DNA of 64,000 nucleotides from Haloarcula sp. DT43. GTDB taxonomy: Archaea; Halobacteriota; Halobacteria; Halobacteriales; Haloarculaceae. The notes below the pieces were generated by a model, which searched no databases, was not told where the DNA came from, and saw nothing but the letters and a program-made list of their open reading frames with translations. Shown here in pieces: positions 25,930 to 34,794 of the stretch. Each line of letters starts with the position of its first letter. Within the stretch, counting starts at the first letter, position 1. The position numbers and the translations under genes were made by a program. The stretch is taken from the NCBI RefSeq assembly GCF_037078405.1, contig NZ_JAYMGZ010000003.1:62001-126000 (forward strand), in the 5' to 3' direction.

Positions 25930-25970
25930 GTGTCGTGTAGTGCAAACGGATGTGTGACGGCGGGTGGTCG

Positions 25971-27131
25971 TTACTCGGCGGGCTTCATCTGCTCTTCGAG
26001 TGCCATCTCGGCGTCGTCGCCGAGCTGGCGCTGGTGAATCGTCTCGCCGCTGGCGGCGTCGAACAGGTGGACGTCCTCGTCGGGAATCTCGACGTAGACG
26101 TGCTGGCCCTCGCTGATGGGGCGCTGGCCGTCCGTCTCGACGATGAACGTCTGTTCGTGGCTCTGTGCCCGCGCCTGGAGGTAGACGTAGGAGATGCTCC
26201 CCATCGGCTCGACGACGTCAACGACGGCCTCGAACTCGTGGCCCGAGTTCGCCCGGTCGTGCAGGGTCATGTCCTCGGGCCGGATGCCGAGGACGAGTTC
26301 GTTGCGGTTCCCGACCGCGGACTGCATCCCCTCGGTCAGGTCGAAGTCGAAGCCGTCCGCGCGGAGCGTGCCGCCCTCGACGGTCCCGTCGAAGAAGTTC
26401 ATCGACGGCGACCCGAGGAAGCCGGCGACGAACTGGTTGGCCGGCCGGTAGAAACACTCCAGAGGCGTCCCGACCTGCTGGAGTTCGCCGTAGTTGAGCA
26501 CGACCAGCCGGTCGCCCATGGTCATCGCCTCGGTCTGGTCGTGCGTGACGTACAGCGTCGTCACGTCCAGGTCGTTCTGGAGCCGGTTGATTTCGGTCCG
26601 CATCTCCGCCCGGAGCTTCGCGTCCAGGTTCGACAGCGGCTCGTCCATCAGGAAGACGTTCGGGTCTCGGACGATAGCCCGGCCCAGCGCCACGCGCTGT
26701 TGCTGGCCGCCGGAGAGTTCCCCCGGCTTGTCGTCGAGCAGCATGTCGATGTCCATCATCTCGGCGGCCGAGGTGACGGCCTCCTCTATCTCGTCAGCAG
26801 ACATGTCGGTGGACATCTTCAGCCCGAAGGACATGTTCTCCTCGACGGTCATGTTGGGGTACAGCGCGTAGTTCTGGAACACCATGGCGATGTCCCGTGC
26901 GCGCGGTCCCAGTTGATTGACGAGTTCGTCGCCGATGTGGATGTCACCCTCCGTCTGGGTCTCTAGTCCCGCAACGATGCGCATGAGCGTCGACTTCCCG
27001 CTCCCCGAGGGCCCGACGAAGACGATGAACTCGCCGTCGCGGATGTCCAGGGAGACGTCGTCGACCGCAACTATCGATTCCTCTTCGTCTCCGAACCGTT
27101 TCGTAACGTCGTCGATTGTGATACGAGCCAT
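25971..27131 (-). CDS. Sugar ABC transporter ATP-binding protein
   Basis: MalK/UgpC/MsmX-type ATPase of 386 residues. Walker A GPSGSGKST (about 37-45), Q-loop FQNYALYPNM, signature LSGGQQQRVALGRA, Walker B VFLMDEPLSNLD and the switch His in VTHDQTEA are complete. A C-terminal TOBE/OB domain (about 240-386) is typical of carbohydrate importers and often a site of regulation. It powers the two permeases encoded just upstream in the same operon. Confidence 0.92.
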   Translation of the reverse strand: MARITIDDVTKRFGDEEESIVAVDDVSLDIRDGEFIVFVGPSGSGKSTLMRIVAGLETQTEGDIHIGDELVNQLGPRARDIAMVFQNYALYPNMTVEENMSFGLKMSTDMSADEIEEAVTSAAEMMDIDMLLDDKPGELSGGQQQRVALGRAIVRDPNVFLMDEPLSNLDAKLRAEMRTEINRLQNDLDVTTLYVTHDQTEAMTMGDRLVVLNYGELQQVGTPLECFYRPANQFVAGFLGSPSMNFFDGTVEGGTLRADGFDFDLTEGMQSAVGNRNELVLGIRPEDMTLHDRANSGHEFEAVVDVVEPMGSISYVYLQARAQSHEQTFIVETDGQRPISEGQHVYVEIPDEDVHLFDAASGETIHQRQLGDDAEMALEEQMKPAE

Positions 27132-27217
27132 TTAGCGTGCCTCCGTCTCGCGGCTGTGTATCCCCGCCGCAGGGGTGTGGTTTGCGAGCGATACCGGTGC
27201 CGGGTGCGTCGGCGCGG

Positions 27218-28096
27218 TCATTCTTTGATCACCACGCCGAAGCTGAGCCCGGCCGCGAGGTACTTGTTGACCGCGACGAGGAAGATGACCACCGGAACAA
27301 TCATCGCCGTCGAGGCGGCCGCCAGCATCCCCCACTCGATGGACCGGGAGCCGATGAACGAGTAGACGAACAGCGTCACCGGCACGGCCTCGAAGCTCGT
27401 CAGCACGAGCCCGAACAGCAGCTCTATCCACGCGAAGATGAAGCTGATGATGGCGACCGAGAAGATGCCGGGTTTCGCCGCCGGCAGGACGACCTTCCTG
27501 AAGCCCTGGAACTGGGTCGCGCCGTCGACCCGGGCAGCCTCCTCCAGGGTCTCGGGGATGCCGTCGAAGAACGCCTTCATCACCCAGACCACCAGCGAGA
27601 GGTTGATGCTGACGTACATCAGCACCATCCCGATTCGCGTGTCGAACAGATTGAGCTCCCGGAATATGATGAAGAAGGGGAGCACGACGGCGATGGGCGG
27701 GAGCATTCGCGAGGAGAGTATCCACACGAGCACGTCCCGCTCCATCGGGATGTCGTACCGCGAGAGCACGTACGCCGCGGGAACGCCGATGAGCAGGACG
27801 AGGACGACCGACGCCGACACCATGACGAGGCTGTTGGCGAAGGCCGCGACGAACCCGGAGTCCTGAATCAGCTGGATGTAGTTGTACACGGTCGGCAGGA
27901 ATATCCAGTCCGGCGGCAGCGAGTTCGCCGTTCCCGGCGGCTTCAACGACATCGAGGCGAGCCAGTACAGCGGGAACAGCACGATGAACGACCACGTCAG
28001 CAAGATGGTGTGTCGAACGACCGTGACCAGCGTCTCGCGCGTGTCCTTGTCGAGTCGCTGTGACGCGGTGGGGGAGTCACCGTCAGTCGTCGCCAT
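27218..28096 (-). CDS. Sugar ABC transporter permease, MalG type
   Basis: Membrane protein of 292 residues with six predicted helices and the EAA coupling loop EEAARVDGATQFQGFRKVVLPAAKPG (about 195-220), the MalG-type hallmark. An ATG at 28105 exists, but ATG 28096 overlaps the stop of the upstream permease by one base, the usual coupled arrangement. The 86-nt gap before the ATPase gene holds no other gene. Confidence 0.9.
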   Translation of the reverse strand: MATTDGDSPTASQRLDKDTRETLVTVVRHTILLTWSFIVLFPLYWLASMSLKPPGTANSLPPDWIFLPTVYNYIQLIQDSGFVAAFANSLVMVSASVVLVLLIGVPAAYVLSRYDIPMERDVLVWILSSRMLPPIAVVLPFFIIFRELNLFDTRIGMVLMYVSINLSLVVWVMKAFFDGIPETLEEAARVDGATQFQGFRKVVLPAAKPGIFSVAIISFIFAWIELLFGLVLTSFEAVPVTLFVYSFIGSRSIEWGMLAAASTAMIVPVVIFLVAVNKYLAAGLSFGVVIKE

Positions 28097-29028
28097 CAGT
28101 CCCACACCCCCTCGAAGCCGACCTTCGCGATGATGATGTTACACAGCGCGACGACGAGGACGAGGTAGACGATAGCTATCGCCGCGGCCACGGGTATCTG
28201 GTTGTTGATGAACATCTGTTCGTAGATGTTGATGCTCACGAGCTGGGTCGCCGTCCCCGGGCCACCGCCAGTGAGCCCGTACACCACGCCGAATGTACGG
28301 AACAGGTCGATAAGCCGGATGAGCGTCGCGACGAAGACGACCGGCTTCATGTAGGGGATGATGACGTGGACGTAGCGTCGCCACATCGGCGCGCCGTCGA
28401 CCCGCGAGGCCTCGATGAGCGTCTTCGGCACCGACGAGAGGCCGGCGTAGAAGATGATGAACATGAACGGCGTCCAGTTCCACGCGTCGAGCAGTATCAC
28501 CGTCAGCAGCGGGATTTCCGAGAGGAAGTTCGGCGCTGCGAACGGCGTGCCGGTGTTTATCACGTACGGGATGATGCCGATTTCGCTGTTCAGCATGATG
28601 CGGCCGATGGTCGCGAGGGACACGGGCGCGACGGCCATCGGGACGATGAACAGCACCCGGTAGAACGACTTCACGCGGCCGGAGCCGACGCCGGCGACGA
28701 GCGCGGCCAGGACGAACCCGAGGACCGTTTCCAGCAGCAGCGCGCTCGTGACGACGGTAATCGTGACGACGAACGAGTGAATCGCGCCGCCACGGGTAAA
28801 CGCCGTCTCGAAGTTGCTCAGGCCGACGAACTCGGCCGAGAACACGTCCAGCGTCGGCTCCGCGACCAGGCTGAGATACAGGTCGTAGGCCCCGGGGAAG
28901 AAGGTGATCATCACCATCACCGCAACCATCGGTGCCATGAACCAGTACGGGAGGTAGTCGTTCCAGAGGTCCCGTAGCCTGGCGACGGTCGATTGGGGTG
29001 TCGTTTCCGTTTGCGTTGGTGTACTCAT
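28096..29028 (-). CDS. Sugar ABC transporter permease, MalF type
   Basis: Membrane protein of 310 residues with six helices. The EAA loop is visible as IEASRVDGAPMWRRYVHVIIPYMKP (about 215-240), and RTFGVVYGLTGGGPG near 260 is typical for MalF/UgpA partners. The N-terminus (residues 1-25) is a cytoplasmic Thr/Gln-rich tail. Second gene of the sugar uptake operon, 36 nt after the binding-protein gene. Confidence 0.9.
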   Translation of the reverse strand: MSTPTQTETTPQSTVARLRDLWNDYLPYWFMAPMVAVMVMITFFPGAYDLYLSLVAEPTLDVFSAEFVGLSNFETAFTRGGAIHSFVVTITVVTSALLLETVLGFVLAALVAGVGSGRVKSFYRVLFIVPMAVAPVSLATIGRIMLNSEIGIIPYVINTGTPFAAPNFLSEIPLLTVILLDAWNWTPFMFIIFYAGLSSVPKTLIEASRVDGAPMWRRYVHVIIPYMKPVVFVATLIRLIDLFRTFGVVYGLTGGGPGTATQLVSINIYEQMFINNQIPVAAAIAIVYLVLVVALCNIIIAKVGFEGVWD

Positions 29029-29064
29029 TTGTGGGATGTGTTGTGGCGCAGGCGTGGCCTGAAC

Positions 29065-30498
29065 TTAATTGCTGTAGATGTCTTCCGCGATGGACGCGGC
29101 CTGCGTCATCGCCTCCTCGGCGGTCTTCTGGCCGGCGATGGCCCGTTGCAGTTCCTCGGAGTAGCGCTGGCCCCACTGCGGGTACTTCCGGTCGAAGGGG
29201 TCCGGCGCGGCTTCCTGCAGGGATTCGAGCGTGACCTGCGCGAAGTTCTCGCCCACGCGCGAGCGGAACTCGTCGTTCTCCCAGACGGACTGCCGGACGG
29301 AGAAGGCGGCGTCGCCCTCGACGTGCATCCAGGTGTTGGTCGGCTGCGAGGACGCCCACACCATGAACAGGAACGCCTGTTCGGAGTTCTGTGCGTTCTT
29401 GGACGTGGATATCTGCCAGTTGAACGCGTTGGGCGAGAACTGGCCGTCGGCCGGGCTGGGCACCTTGGCGATGCCGATGTCGTCGGCGACCGACGAGTCG
29501 GGGCCGGTCAGGCCGGGCCAGAACAGGTTCGCGTCGGCGACGATGTGGCCGGCGCGGCCCTCCTGCATCGTCGAGAGGACGTCCGACCAGGTCTGTGTCG
29601 ACGCGCCCTCCGGGCCGTAGTCCTGGAGCAGGCTCACGTACCACTCCGCCGCGTTGATGACGCCGTCGGTGTCGAGTCCGGAGTCAGTCGGGAACTCGGA
29701 CCACAGCGAGGACCCGAACTCACGCAGGAACGTGTTCAGGATGTAGATGTTCATCCCGTAGCCCTTGTCGCCACGGCCGACGGTGCCGACGACGTCCGAC
29801 TCGTTCTCGTGGATGGTCTGGGCGTTCTGGCGGAACTCTTCGAGCGTCTCCGCGACCTCCAGGTCGTGTTTCTCGTAGAGGTCCTTGCGGTAGAACTGCG
29901 TCTGGACCTCGACGGTGATGGGCATCCCGGTCCAGGTGTCACTGTAGCCGCCGCCGTGGGCCTGCCACCGCGACGCCTCGAAGAGGTCGTCGGTGTCGTA
30001 CCAGTCCTCGTCGAAGAGGCTGTCGTCCTCGAAGAACGGGTCGAGGGGCTGAATCCAGCCCTCCTCGCGGAACTGGTTGACGACCTGGTCCATGTAGAAG
30101 ACGTCGAACTGCCCGGCACCGGTGCTGACGTCTGTCTGGCGCTTTGTCCGGAACTGCTGTTCGGGCAGGACGTTCCAGACCACGTCGATGCCAGTCAGTT
30201 CTTCGAAAACAGGGACCGCGGGCTTGATGGCCGAGACCCAAGGGTGCTGGACGGCCCCGATGTTTATCGAGGAGCCCTCGAACTGTCGCCAGTCGATGTC
30301 GGCGTCCTCGTACTCGCTGAGCGGAATCGCGAGTTCGCCGTCGCTGCCGTCGGTGCTGGTGCCGCCGTCGCTGCCGTCGCTCGAACCGTCGCTCCCGCTG
30401 CCGCCCGAGCTATTGCCCCCGCGGGTACAGCCAGCGAGACCGCCGAGTAGTCCGACACCTGTCGCTTTCAGGAACGTCCGCCTGTTGGAGTTGGTCAT
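29065..30498 (-). CDS. Sugar ABC transporter substrate-binding lipoprotein
   Basis: Type 1 extracellular solute-binding protein of 477 residues. The start NSNRRTFLKATGVGLLGGLAGC is a twin-arginine signal with lipobox, so the folded protein is exported by Tat and lipid-anchored. A Ser/Gly/Asp-rich linker (about 25-50) separates it from the binding domain. AVPVFEELTGIDV and GRAGHIVADANLF are typical of the carbohydrate-binding cluster. ATG 30498 begins the signal exactly and lies 40 nt after a TATA box. First gene of the operon; a deoxyhexose ligand is inferred from the kinase and aldolase downstream. Confidence 0.9.
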   Translation of the reverse strand: MTNSNRRTFLKATGVGLLGGLAGCTRGGNSSGGSGSDGSSDGSDGGTSTDGSDGELAIPLSEYEDADIDWRQFEGSSINIGAVQHPWVSAIKPAVPVFEELTGIDVVWNVLPEQQFRTKRQTDVSTGAGQFDVFYMDQVVNQFREEGWIQPLDPFFEDDSLFDEDWYDTDDLFEASRWQAHGGGYSDTWTGMPITVEVQTQFYRKDLYEKHDLEVAETLEEFRQNAQTIHENESDVVGTVGRGDKGYGMNIYILNTFLREFGSSLWSEFPTDSGLDTDGVINAAEWYVSLLQDYGPEGASTQTWSDVLSTMQEGRAGHIVADANLFWPGLTGPDSSVADDIGIAKVPSPADGQFSPNAFNWQISTSKNAQNSEQAFLFMVWASSQPTNTWMHVEGDAAFSVRQSVWENDEFRSRVGENFAQVTLESLQEAAPDPFDRKYPQWGQRYSEELQRAIAGQKTAEEAMTQAASIAEDIYSN

Positions 30499-30823
30499 GC
30501 GAGTTTGCCTCGTCACTACCGACTTACCGATGCATAATAAAGGTAATCATCTGTAAGGTAGAATACCAACTTCGCTGCCAGAGCACCGGGCCGACCACGT
30601 GGGCCCGCGCTCGGTACGCTCCCGACTGCGGGAGTCCGTGGCAAGATTTTAATACGCGGTCCGAAAACATCGAGGGTACGGACCGACGCCGAGCCCGCCG
30701 TGTCCGGCCAGTCTGGCGGCGACGGCGGGCTCCGGCCCGACCACTCATGACCCGACCCACACCAACGCACGACCGGAGTACCGTTGCAGCGACGACCGCG
30801 GCCCGACCGCCGGAGGGGAACTG
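30499..30823. promoter_or_regulatory. Divergent promoter region between the sugar operon and the dehydrogenase-aldolase pair
   Basis: On the minus strand CTTTATTATGC (about 30531-30541) is a TATA box for the binding-protein gene. On the plus strand TTTTAATAC (30647-30655) is a TATA box for the dehydrogenase, leaving a leader of about 145 nt. A perfect dyad CTCCCG-4-CGGGAG (30619-30634) lies just upstream of the latter and may be an operator. No gene seen. Confidence 0.5.
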
Positions 30824-31858
30824 ATGCGCGCGAGCACACTGACCGACGTCGGCGAAATCACCGTCGAGGAGCGCGACCGGCCGGAGCCGGACGACGACGA
30901 GGTCCTCGTCCAGGTCGGTGCCTGCAGCGTCTGTATGACCGACTACCATATGTACCACGGCACCTTCGCCGCCGAGACGCCGCTGGTCCTGGGCCACGAG
31001 GGTGCCGGGACCGTCGCGGAGGTCGGTGCCGACGTCGACCAGTTCGCGGTCGGCGACCGCGTCGCAATCAACCCCACGGTGCCCTGTAACGCCTGTTCGT
31101 ACTGCAAGAAGGGGGCGACGCACCTCTGTGAGAACAACACGAGCATCGGCGGTGCCGGCGACACCATCCTCGACGGTGCCTTCGCCGAGTACGTCCGCGT
31201 GCCGGCCATCAACGTCGAAGACATCGGCGAGATGTCGTTCGAGCGGGCCGCCCTCGCCGAACCACTCGCCTGCTGTGTCCACGGCGTCGAAGAGGCCGAT
31301 ATCACGCCCGGCGACAGCGTCGGCATCATCGGTGCCGGCCCCATCGGCCTCCTCCTGCTCCAGGCGTTCCGCAACGCCGGCGCCGCGCCCATCGTCGTCT
31401 CCGAACTCGACGACGAGCGGCGCGAGCTGGCCGCCGACCTCGGCGCGGACGCCGTCGTCGACCCCGAGGAAGCGGACCCGGAGGAGGCAATTCCCGAGGC
31501 AGCCGGCGGGCCGGTCGACGTCGGTGCCGAGGCCATCGGACTGGTCCCGACAATCAAGCAGGCCAACGCCGTGACCGCCCCCGGCGGGTCGACGCTCATC
31601 TTCGGCGTCCCCGACCAGGAGGCGACGATGGAAATCAGTCCGTTCGACGTCTTCTTCGACGAGGTGGACTACCGCGGGTCCTTCTCGCTGACGACCGAGG
31701 ACTTCGAGCGGGCGATAACGCTGCTCCGGCACGGCCGCATCGACGCCGAGACGCTCATCACCGAGCGCATCGGGCTCGACGACCTCCCGACGGCGTTCGA
31801 GCGGATGGGCAACGCCGAAGGGCTGAAGAAGGTGGTCATCCCGGGGGATGGCGAGTGA
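30824..31858 (+). CDS. Zinc-dependent alcohol/sugar dehydrogenase
   Basis: Medium-chain dehydrogenase of 344 residues. The catalytic zinc Cys is in CSVCMTDYHMYHG (about 38) with GHEGAGTV. The structural zinc cysteines are in CNACSYCKKGATHLC (about 87-101), and the NAD(P) motif is IIGAGPIGLLL (about 168). ATG 30824 has a good Shine-Dalgarno stretch (GGAGGGG) eight bases upstream, unusual here and consistent with a leadered message. The end overlaps the next gene by GTGA. Expected to act in the sugar pathway, perhaps on L-lactaldehyde or a keto-deoxy acid; not determined. Confidence 0.86.
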   Translation: MRASTLTDVGEITVEERDRPEPDDDEVLVQVGACSVCMTDYHMYHGTFAAETPLVLGHEGAGTVAEVGADVDQFAVGDRVAINPTVPCNACSYCKKGATHLCENNTSIGGAGDTILDGAFAEYVRVPAINVEDIGEMSFERAALAEPLACCVHGVEEADITPGDSVGIIGAGPIGLLLLQAFRNAGAAPIVVSELDDERRELAADLGADAVVDPEEADPEEAIPEAAGGPVDVGAEAIGLVPTIKQANAVTAPGGSTLIFGVPDQEATMEISPFDVFFDEVDYRGSFSLTTEDFERAITLLRHGRIDAETLITERIGLDDLPTAFERMGNAEGLKKVVIPGDGE

Positions 31859-32658
31859 GCGCGTCCGACCTGCTCGATACCGAGTCCGGGAACGCGGTCG
31901 TGGTCGCGCTCGACCACGGTATCGGAATGGGCGCAATCGACGGGTTCGAGGACCCACAGGCCACGCTCGATGCAGTGCTCGCGGGCGAGCCGGACGGCGT
32001 GCTCGTCGGACCGTACTTCGCCGAGCGGTTCGCCGACACCCTCGCCGCGTCGTCGACGGACGTCCTCGTGACCGCCGACTTCGTCTCCCCGTCGAGTCGC
32101 CCCGGCGAGGACGTCGGTCCGTGGGTCCAGCGGCGCGCCTTCGACACCGACCGGCTGCTGGCATGTGACCCCGTCGGCGTCAAGTCGGTGCTCGCCTTCG
32201 GTCGGCAGGACAGCCAGTCCTTCGAGCGAAACGTCGACTACATCACGGACATCACCGAGTCCCTGCGGGGGACGGGCGTCCCCCACATCGTCGAGACGGT
32301 CATGTGGGGGAACCAGGTCCCCGACCGGTTCGAAACGGACGCCGAGTACGTCGCCAACGCCTGCCGTATCGGGTGGGAACTCGGCGCGGATATACTCAAA
32401 GCACCGTACACCGGCGACCGCGACTCGTTCGAACCCATCGTCGAGAACGCGCCGGTCCCGGTCATGATACTCGGCGGCCCGTCCGGCGGCTCCGTTCGGG
32501 CGATGCTTGACGACGTCGCCGGCGCGATGGCGGCCGGGGCCCGTGGTCTCGTGATGGGACGGAGCGTCTGGCAGACGGAGGACCCGGCCGCCGTCGTGGC
32601 CGCGCTCCGCCGAATCGTCCACGACCGCGAGACGCCGGAAGCCGCCTGGACGGCCTGA
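31855..32658 (+). CDS. DhnA-type (DeoC/LacD family) class I aldolase
   Basis: TIM-barrel aldolase of 267 residues, related to archaeal class I fructose-bisphosphate aldolase. The Schiff-base lysine is most likely Lys182 in ADILKAPYTGD, and phosphate-binding glycines are in MILGGPSGG. VVVALDHGIGMG at the N-terminus is a family signature. It begins with GTG inside the stop of the dehydrogenase gene, so the two are translationally coupled. The substrate may be a ketose 1-phosphate or a 2-keto-3-deoxy acid. Its presence beside a second aldolase in the region hints at two parallel sugar routes. Confidence 0.8.
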   Translation: MSASDLLDTESGNAVVVALDHGIGMGAIDGFEDPQATLDAVLAGEPDGVLVGPYFAERFADTLAASSTDVLVTADFVSPSSRPGEDVGPWVQRRAFDTDRLLACDPVGVKSVLAFGRQDSQSFERNVDYITDITESLRGTGVPHIVETVMWGNQVPDRFETDAEYVANACRIGWELGADILKAPYTGDRDSFEPIVENAPVPVMILGGPSGGSVRAMLDDVAGAMAAGARGLVMGRSVWQTEDPAAVVAALRRIVHDRETPEAAWTA

Positions 32659-32707
32659 ACGGTTTCACTTCTCCGTATTTTCGACTCGTCTCTGGAGTGT
32701 ACAAAGT

Positions 32708-32726
32708 CGTTCTGTAGAGTAGAACG
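32708..32726. promoter_or_regulatory. Inverted repeat upstream of the IclR gene
   Basis: CGTTCT-7-AGAACG, directly followed by a TATA-like GTTTAATTT. The arms would cover the BRE position of that promoter. Candidate operator for the IclR regulator encoded downstream. Confidence 0.45.
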
Positions 32727-32817
32727 GTTTAATTTCGCCGTTCGAGCGGCGTAGTAACCCAGTCTAAATCAAAAAATAATGTATAATTCGGCGCACTGAC
32801 CCGTCCCGAACCGCCGG

Positions 32818-32838
32818 TTGTTCTGCTCTAGTGAACAA
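32818..32838. promoter_or_regulatory. Second inverted repeat upstream of the IclR gene
   Basis: TTGTTC-9-GAACAA, 30 nt before ATG 32869 and just downstream of an AT-rich promoter (AATAATGTATAATT, 32775-32788). It shares the GTTC/GAAC core with the dyad at 32708, suggesting one regulator binds both. Confidence 0.45.
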
Positions 32839-32868
32839 GCTTTTCACGCCACCGGGTGTAGCGCCGGT

Positions 32869-33636
32869 ATGGCTGACGAACCACGGTATGCGGTCGAAGC
32901 GACCCAGACCTCTGTGGCTATCCTCGAGGCGCTCGTCGACGCGGCCGGTCCGGTCGGCGTCACGGCGCTGTCGGACACGGTCGGCGTTTCGAAGAGCGTG
33001 GCACACAACCATCTCTCGACGCTGCGCGCGGCCGGATACGTGGTCAAGCGTGGAGAGAAGTACGAGCCGTCCCTTCGCCCGCTTGCCCTCGGTGAGCGAA
33101 CGCGCGAGGGACTCAGTTTCTATCAGGCGGCCAAAGAGCAACTGGACAACCTCGCGGCGGCGACCGGGGAGACGGCGACGCTGCTGGTCCTCGAAGAAAC
33201 GGCCGGCGTCCCGGTGTCGATAGCGGAACCAGAGGACGGCTGGTCAGTCCCGTTCCGCACGGGCGAGCGGCTGCCGCTCCACGTCAACGCCCCGGGGAAG
33301 GCACTGCTGGCATCGCTCCCGAGCGACCGCGTCGACGCGATTCTCAGCGAAACCGACCTGGTCGCGCCGACCAGCGCGACCATCGTCGACCCGGACGAAC
33401 TCACCGCGGAGCTGCGTCGGGTCCGCGACGACGGTATCGCGTTCTGTAGAGGAGAACAGTACGAAGGCATCATCGGGGTCGCCGCGCCGCTCTCGGAAGT
33501 CGGCGGCGACCGCGTCGCTGCGCTGGGCGTCTGTGGCCCCGTCGAGCGCTTGAACGGGCGCTACCTCAGGGAGGACATCACCGGGCAGGTGCTCAGCACG
33601 ACGAAGTCCATCCAGGTCGACCTCACGTCGAACTGA
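32869..33636 (+). CDS. IclR family regulator of the sugar locus
   Basis: A 255-residue protein with an N-terminal winged helix (about 10-70, AVEATQTSVAILEALVDAAG and VSKSVAHNHLSTLRAAGYVVK) and a C-terminal effector domain (about 80-250). The effector domain is marked by PLHVNAPGKALLASLP and the RGEQYEGIIGVAAPL segment. Haloarchaeal relatives control pentose and rhamnose genes by sensing pathway intermediates. Placed between the transport/aldolase genes and the lactate genes, it is the natural regulator of the region. ATG 32869 starts the domain; the frame extends upstream through the putative operator. Confidence 0.88.
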   Translation: MADEPRYAVEATQTSVAILEALVDAAGPVGVTALSDTVGVSKSVAHNHLSTLRAAGYVVKRGEKYEPSLRPLALGERTREGLSFYQAAKEQLDNLAAATGETATLLVLEETAGVPVSIAEPEDGWSVPFRTGERLPLHVNAPGKALLASLPSDRVDAILSETDLVAPTSATIVDPDELTAELRRVRDDGIAFCRGEQYEGIIGVAAPLSEVGGDRVAALGVCGPVERLNGRYLREDITGQVLSTTKSIQVDLTSN

Positions 33637-34270
33637 CCGCTTCTGGAATAACGGACGTACTACTGTTAGCCAATCGTCACTGGACCGTCACAATGGAGCG
33701 GGAACGACTGCGTTCTCGACCCGGGTTCGCCGCCGGGAGCGGCTCGTGTCTCCGGCCATATCGACTGAGCACGTCGGCACCAAGGACGGACGGCCAGGTG
33801 TCGTCGTTCGGGTCGGTAGACGGCGACTGTTCTTTCCAGCAGAACGGACCGAGCGGTAAGGGTACACAGTTGGGCCGGGACAGCGACAACAAGCGCGCCT
33901 ACCAGCACTCGGATATGGAACTCTATCCGAAAGGTTCCAGATACTCGTAAAAACGCCGAAGTATCGGCTATCTGTGAGTGAATACTCCCAGTATGAAGAC
34001 AAATATCGTCGTGAATTCTGCGTCGGTATGTCTCGTCATATTGTGGTCAGATACAAGACGTCTCTACATCGAGATGAGGGTGTAGTACAACTAGATTGGA
34101 CTATTGTCGACTCAGAGAGGTCCATCGGGACGTATGTTCTCTCACCAACCTACAGCAGTCCTACCCCGCAGTAACGGCAGATGGGGTCGTGAGTCTCGCC
34201 CGAACATGGTGCTTCGTGTTCGTTTAAGACAAAAAATAAATGATGGTGTGGGTTTTCGGTTAGAACACAG
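33637..34270. other. Intergenic region upstream of the lactate-utilisation genes
   Basis: About 630 nt. The first half is GC-rich with no credible frame; the second half (33950-34260) is AT-rich. A TATA-like AAAAAATAAATGA (about 34230-34242) lies 30-40 nt before the LUD gene and is the likely promoter. No RNA gene or repeat recognised. Confidence 0.45.
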
Positions 34271-34792
34271 ATGGAAAGCAAGCGCGCGTCGTTCGAGGGC
34301 GCTCTCAAGGCGTTGGGTGTGACCGTCACCGCCACGACCGAGTCCGAACTCGAAGCGGCTGTGACGGAGGCGATTACCGAGCCCGCGGTCGGGGTCGCTC
34401 TCGACGATTCGGTCGGCAGCGAGGCGGTGTCGCTCGCGGAGACGCCGGTCACAGTGGACCCGACACCGGTCGAACTCCGCGAGGCGACCACCGGCGTCAC
34501 CAGCGCTCAACTCGGCGTCGGCGACTACGGCTCGCTCGTCCTGACGATGACAGAACAGGCCAGCGAACTCGTGAGCCTCTTCGTCGAACGTCACGTCGCC
34601 ATCCTCCACGAGGCCGACATCCAACCGGACATGGACACCGCAATCGCCGAGCTGGATGAGCGGTTCAACGAAACCGGCGAGAGCGCCATTCTCGCGACCG
34701 GACCCAGCGCGACGGCCGACATGGGCGCGCTCGTCAAGGGTGCACACGGACCCAAGGACGTCCACGTCATCCTCGTCGAGGAGGCCGAGTGA
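34271..34792 (+). CDS. lutC: LUD-domain protein, LutC-like
   Basis: A 173-residue LUD-domain protein matching LutC, the small subunit of the iron-sulfur L-lactate dehydrogenase complex. SAQLGVGDYGSLVL, the HVAILHEADI strand and the end GPSATADMGALVKGAHGPKDVHVILV (GPS-T-DIE-like signature) are conserved. It acts with the Fe-S protein encoded 2 nt downstream to oxidise L-lactate to pyruvate at the membrane. In this locus the lactate would come from L-lactaldehyde released by the aldolase. Confidence 0.84.
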   Translation: MESKRASFEGALKALGVTVTATTESELEAAVTEAITEPAVGVALDDSVGSEAVSLAETPVTVDPTPVELREATTGVTSAQLGVGDYGSLVLTMTEQASELVSLFVERHVAILHEADIQPDMDTAIAELDERFNETGESAILATGPSATADMGALVKGAHGPKDVHVILVEEAE

Positions 34793-34794
34793 CC

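Noticed and set aside
28139-29644. 501-codon frame across the permease and binding-protein genes
   Set aside because: Shadow frame bridging two real genes; no hydrophobic or domain pattern of its own.
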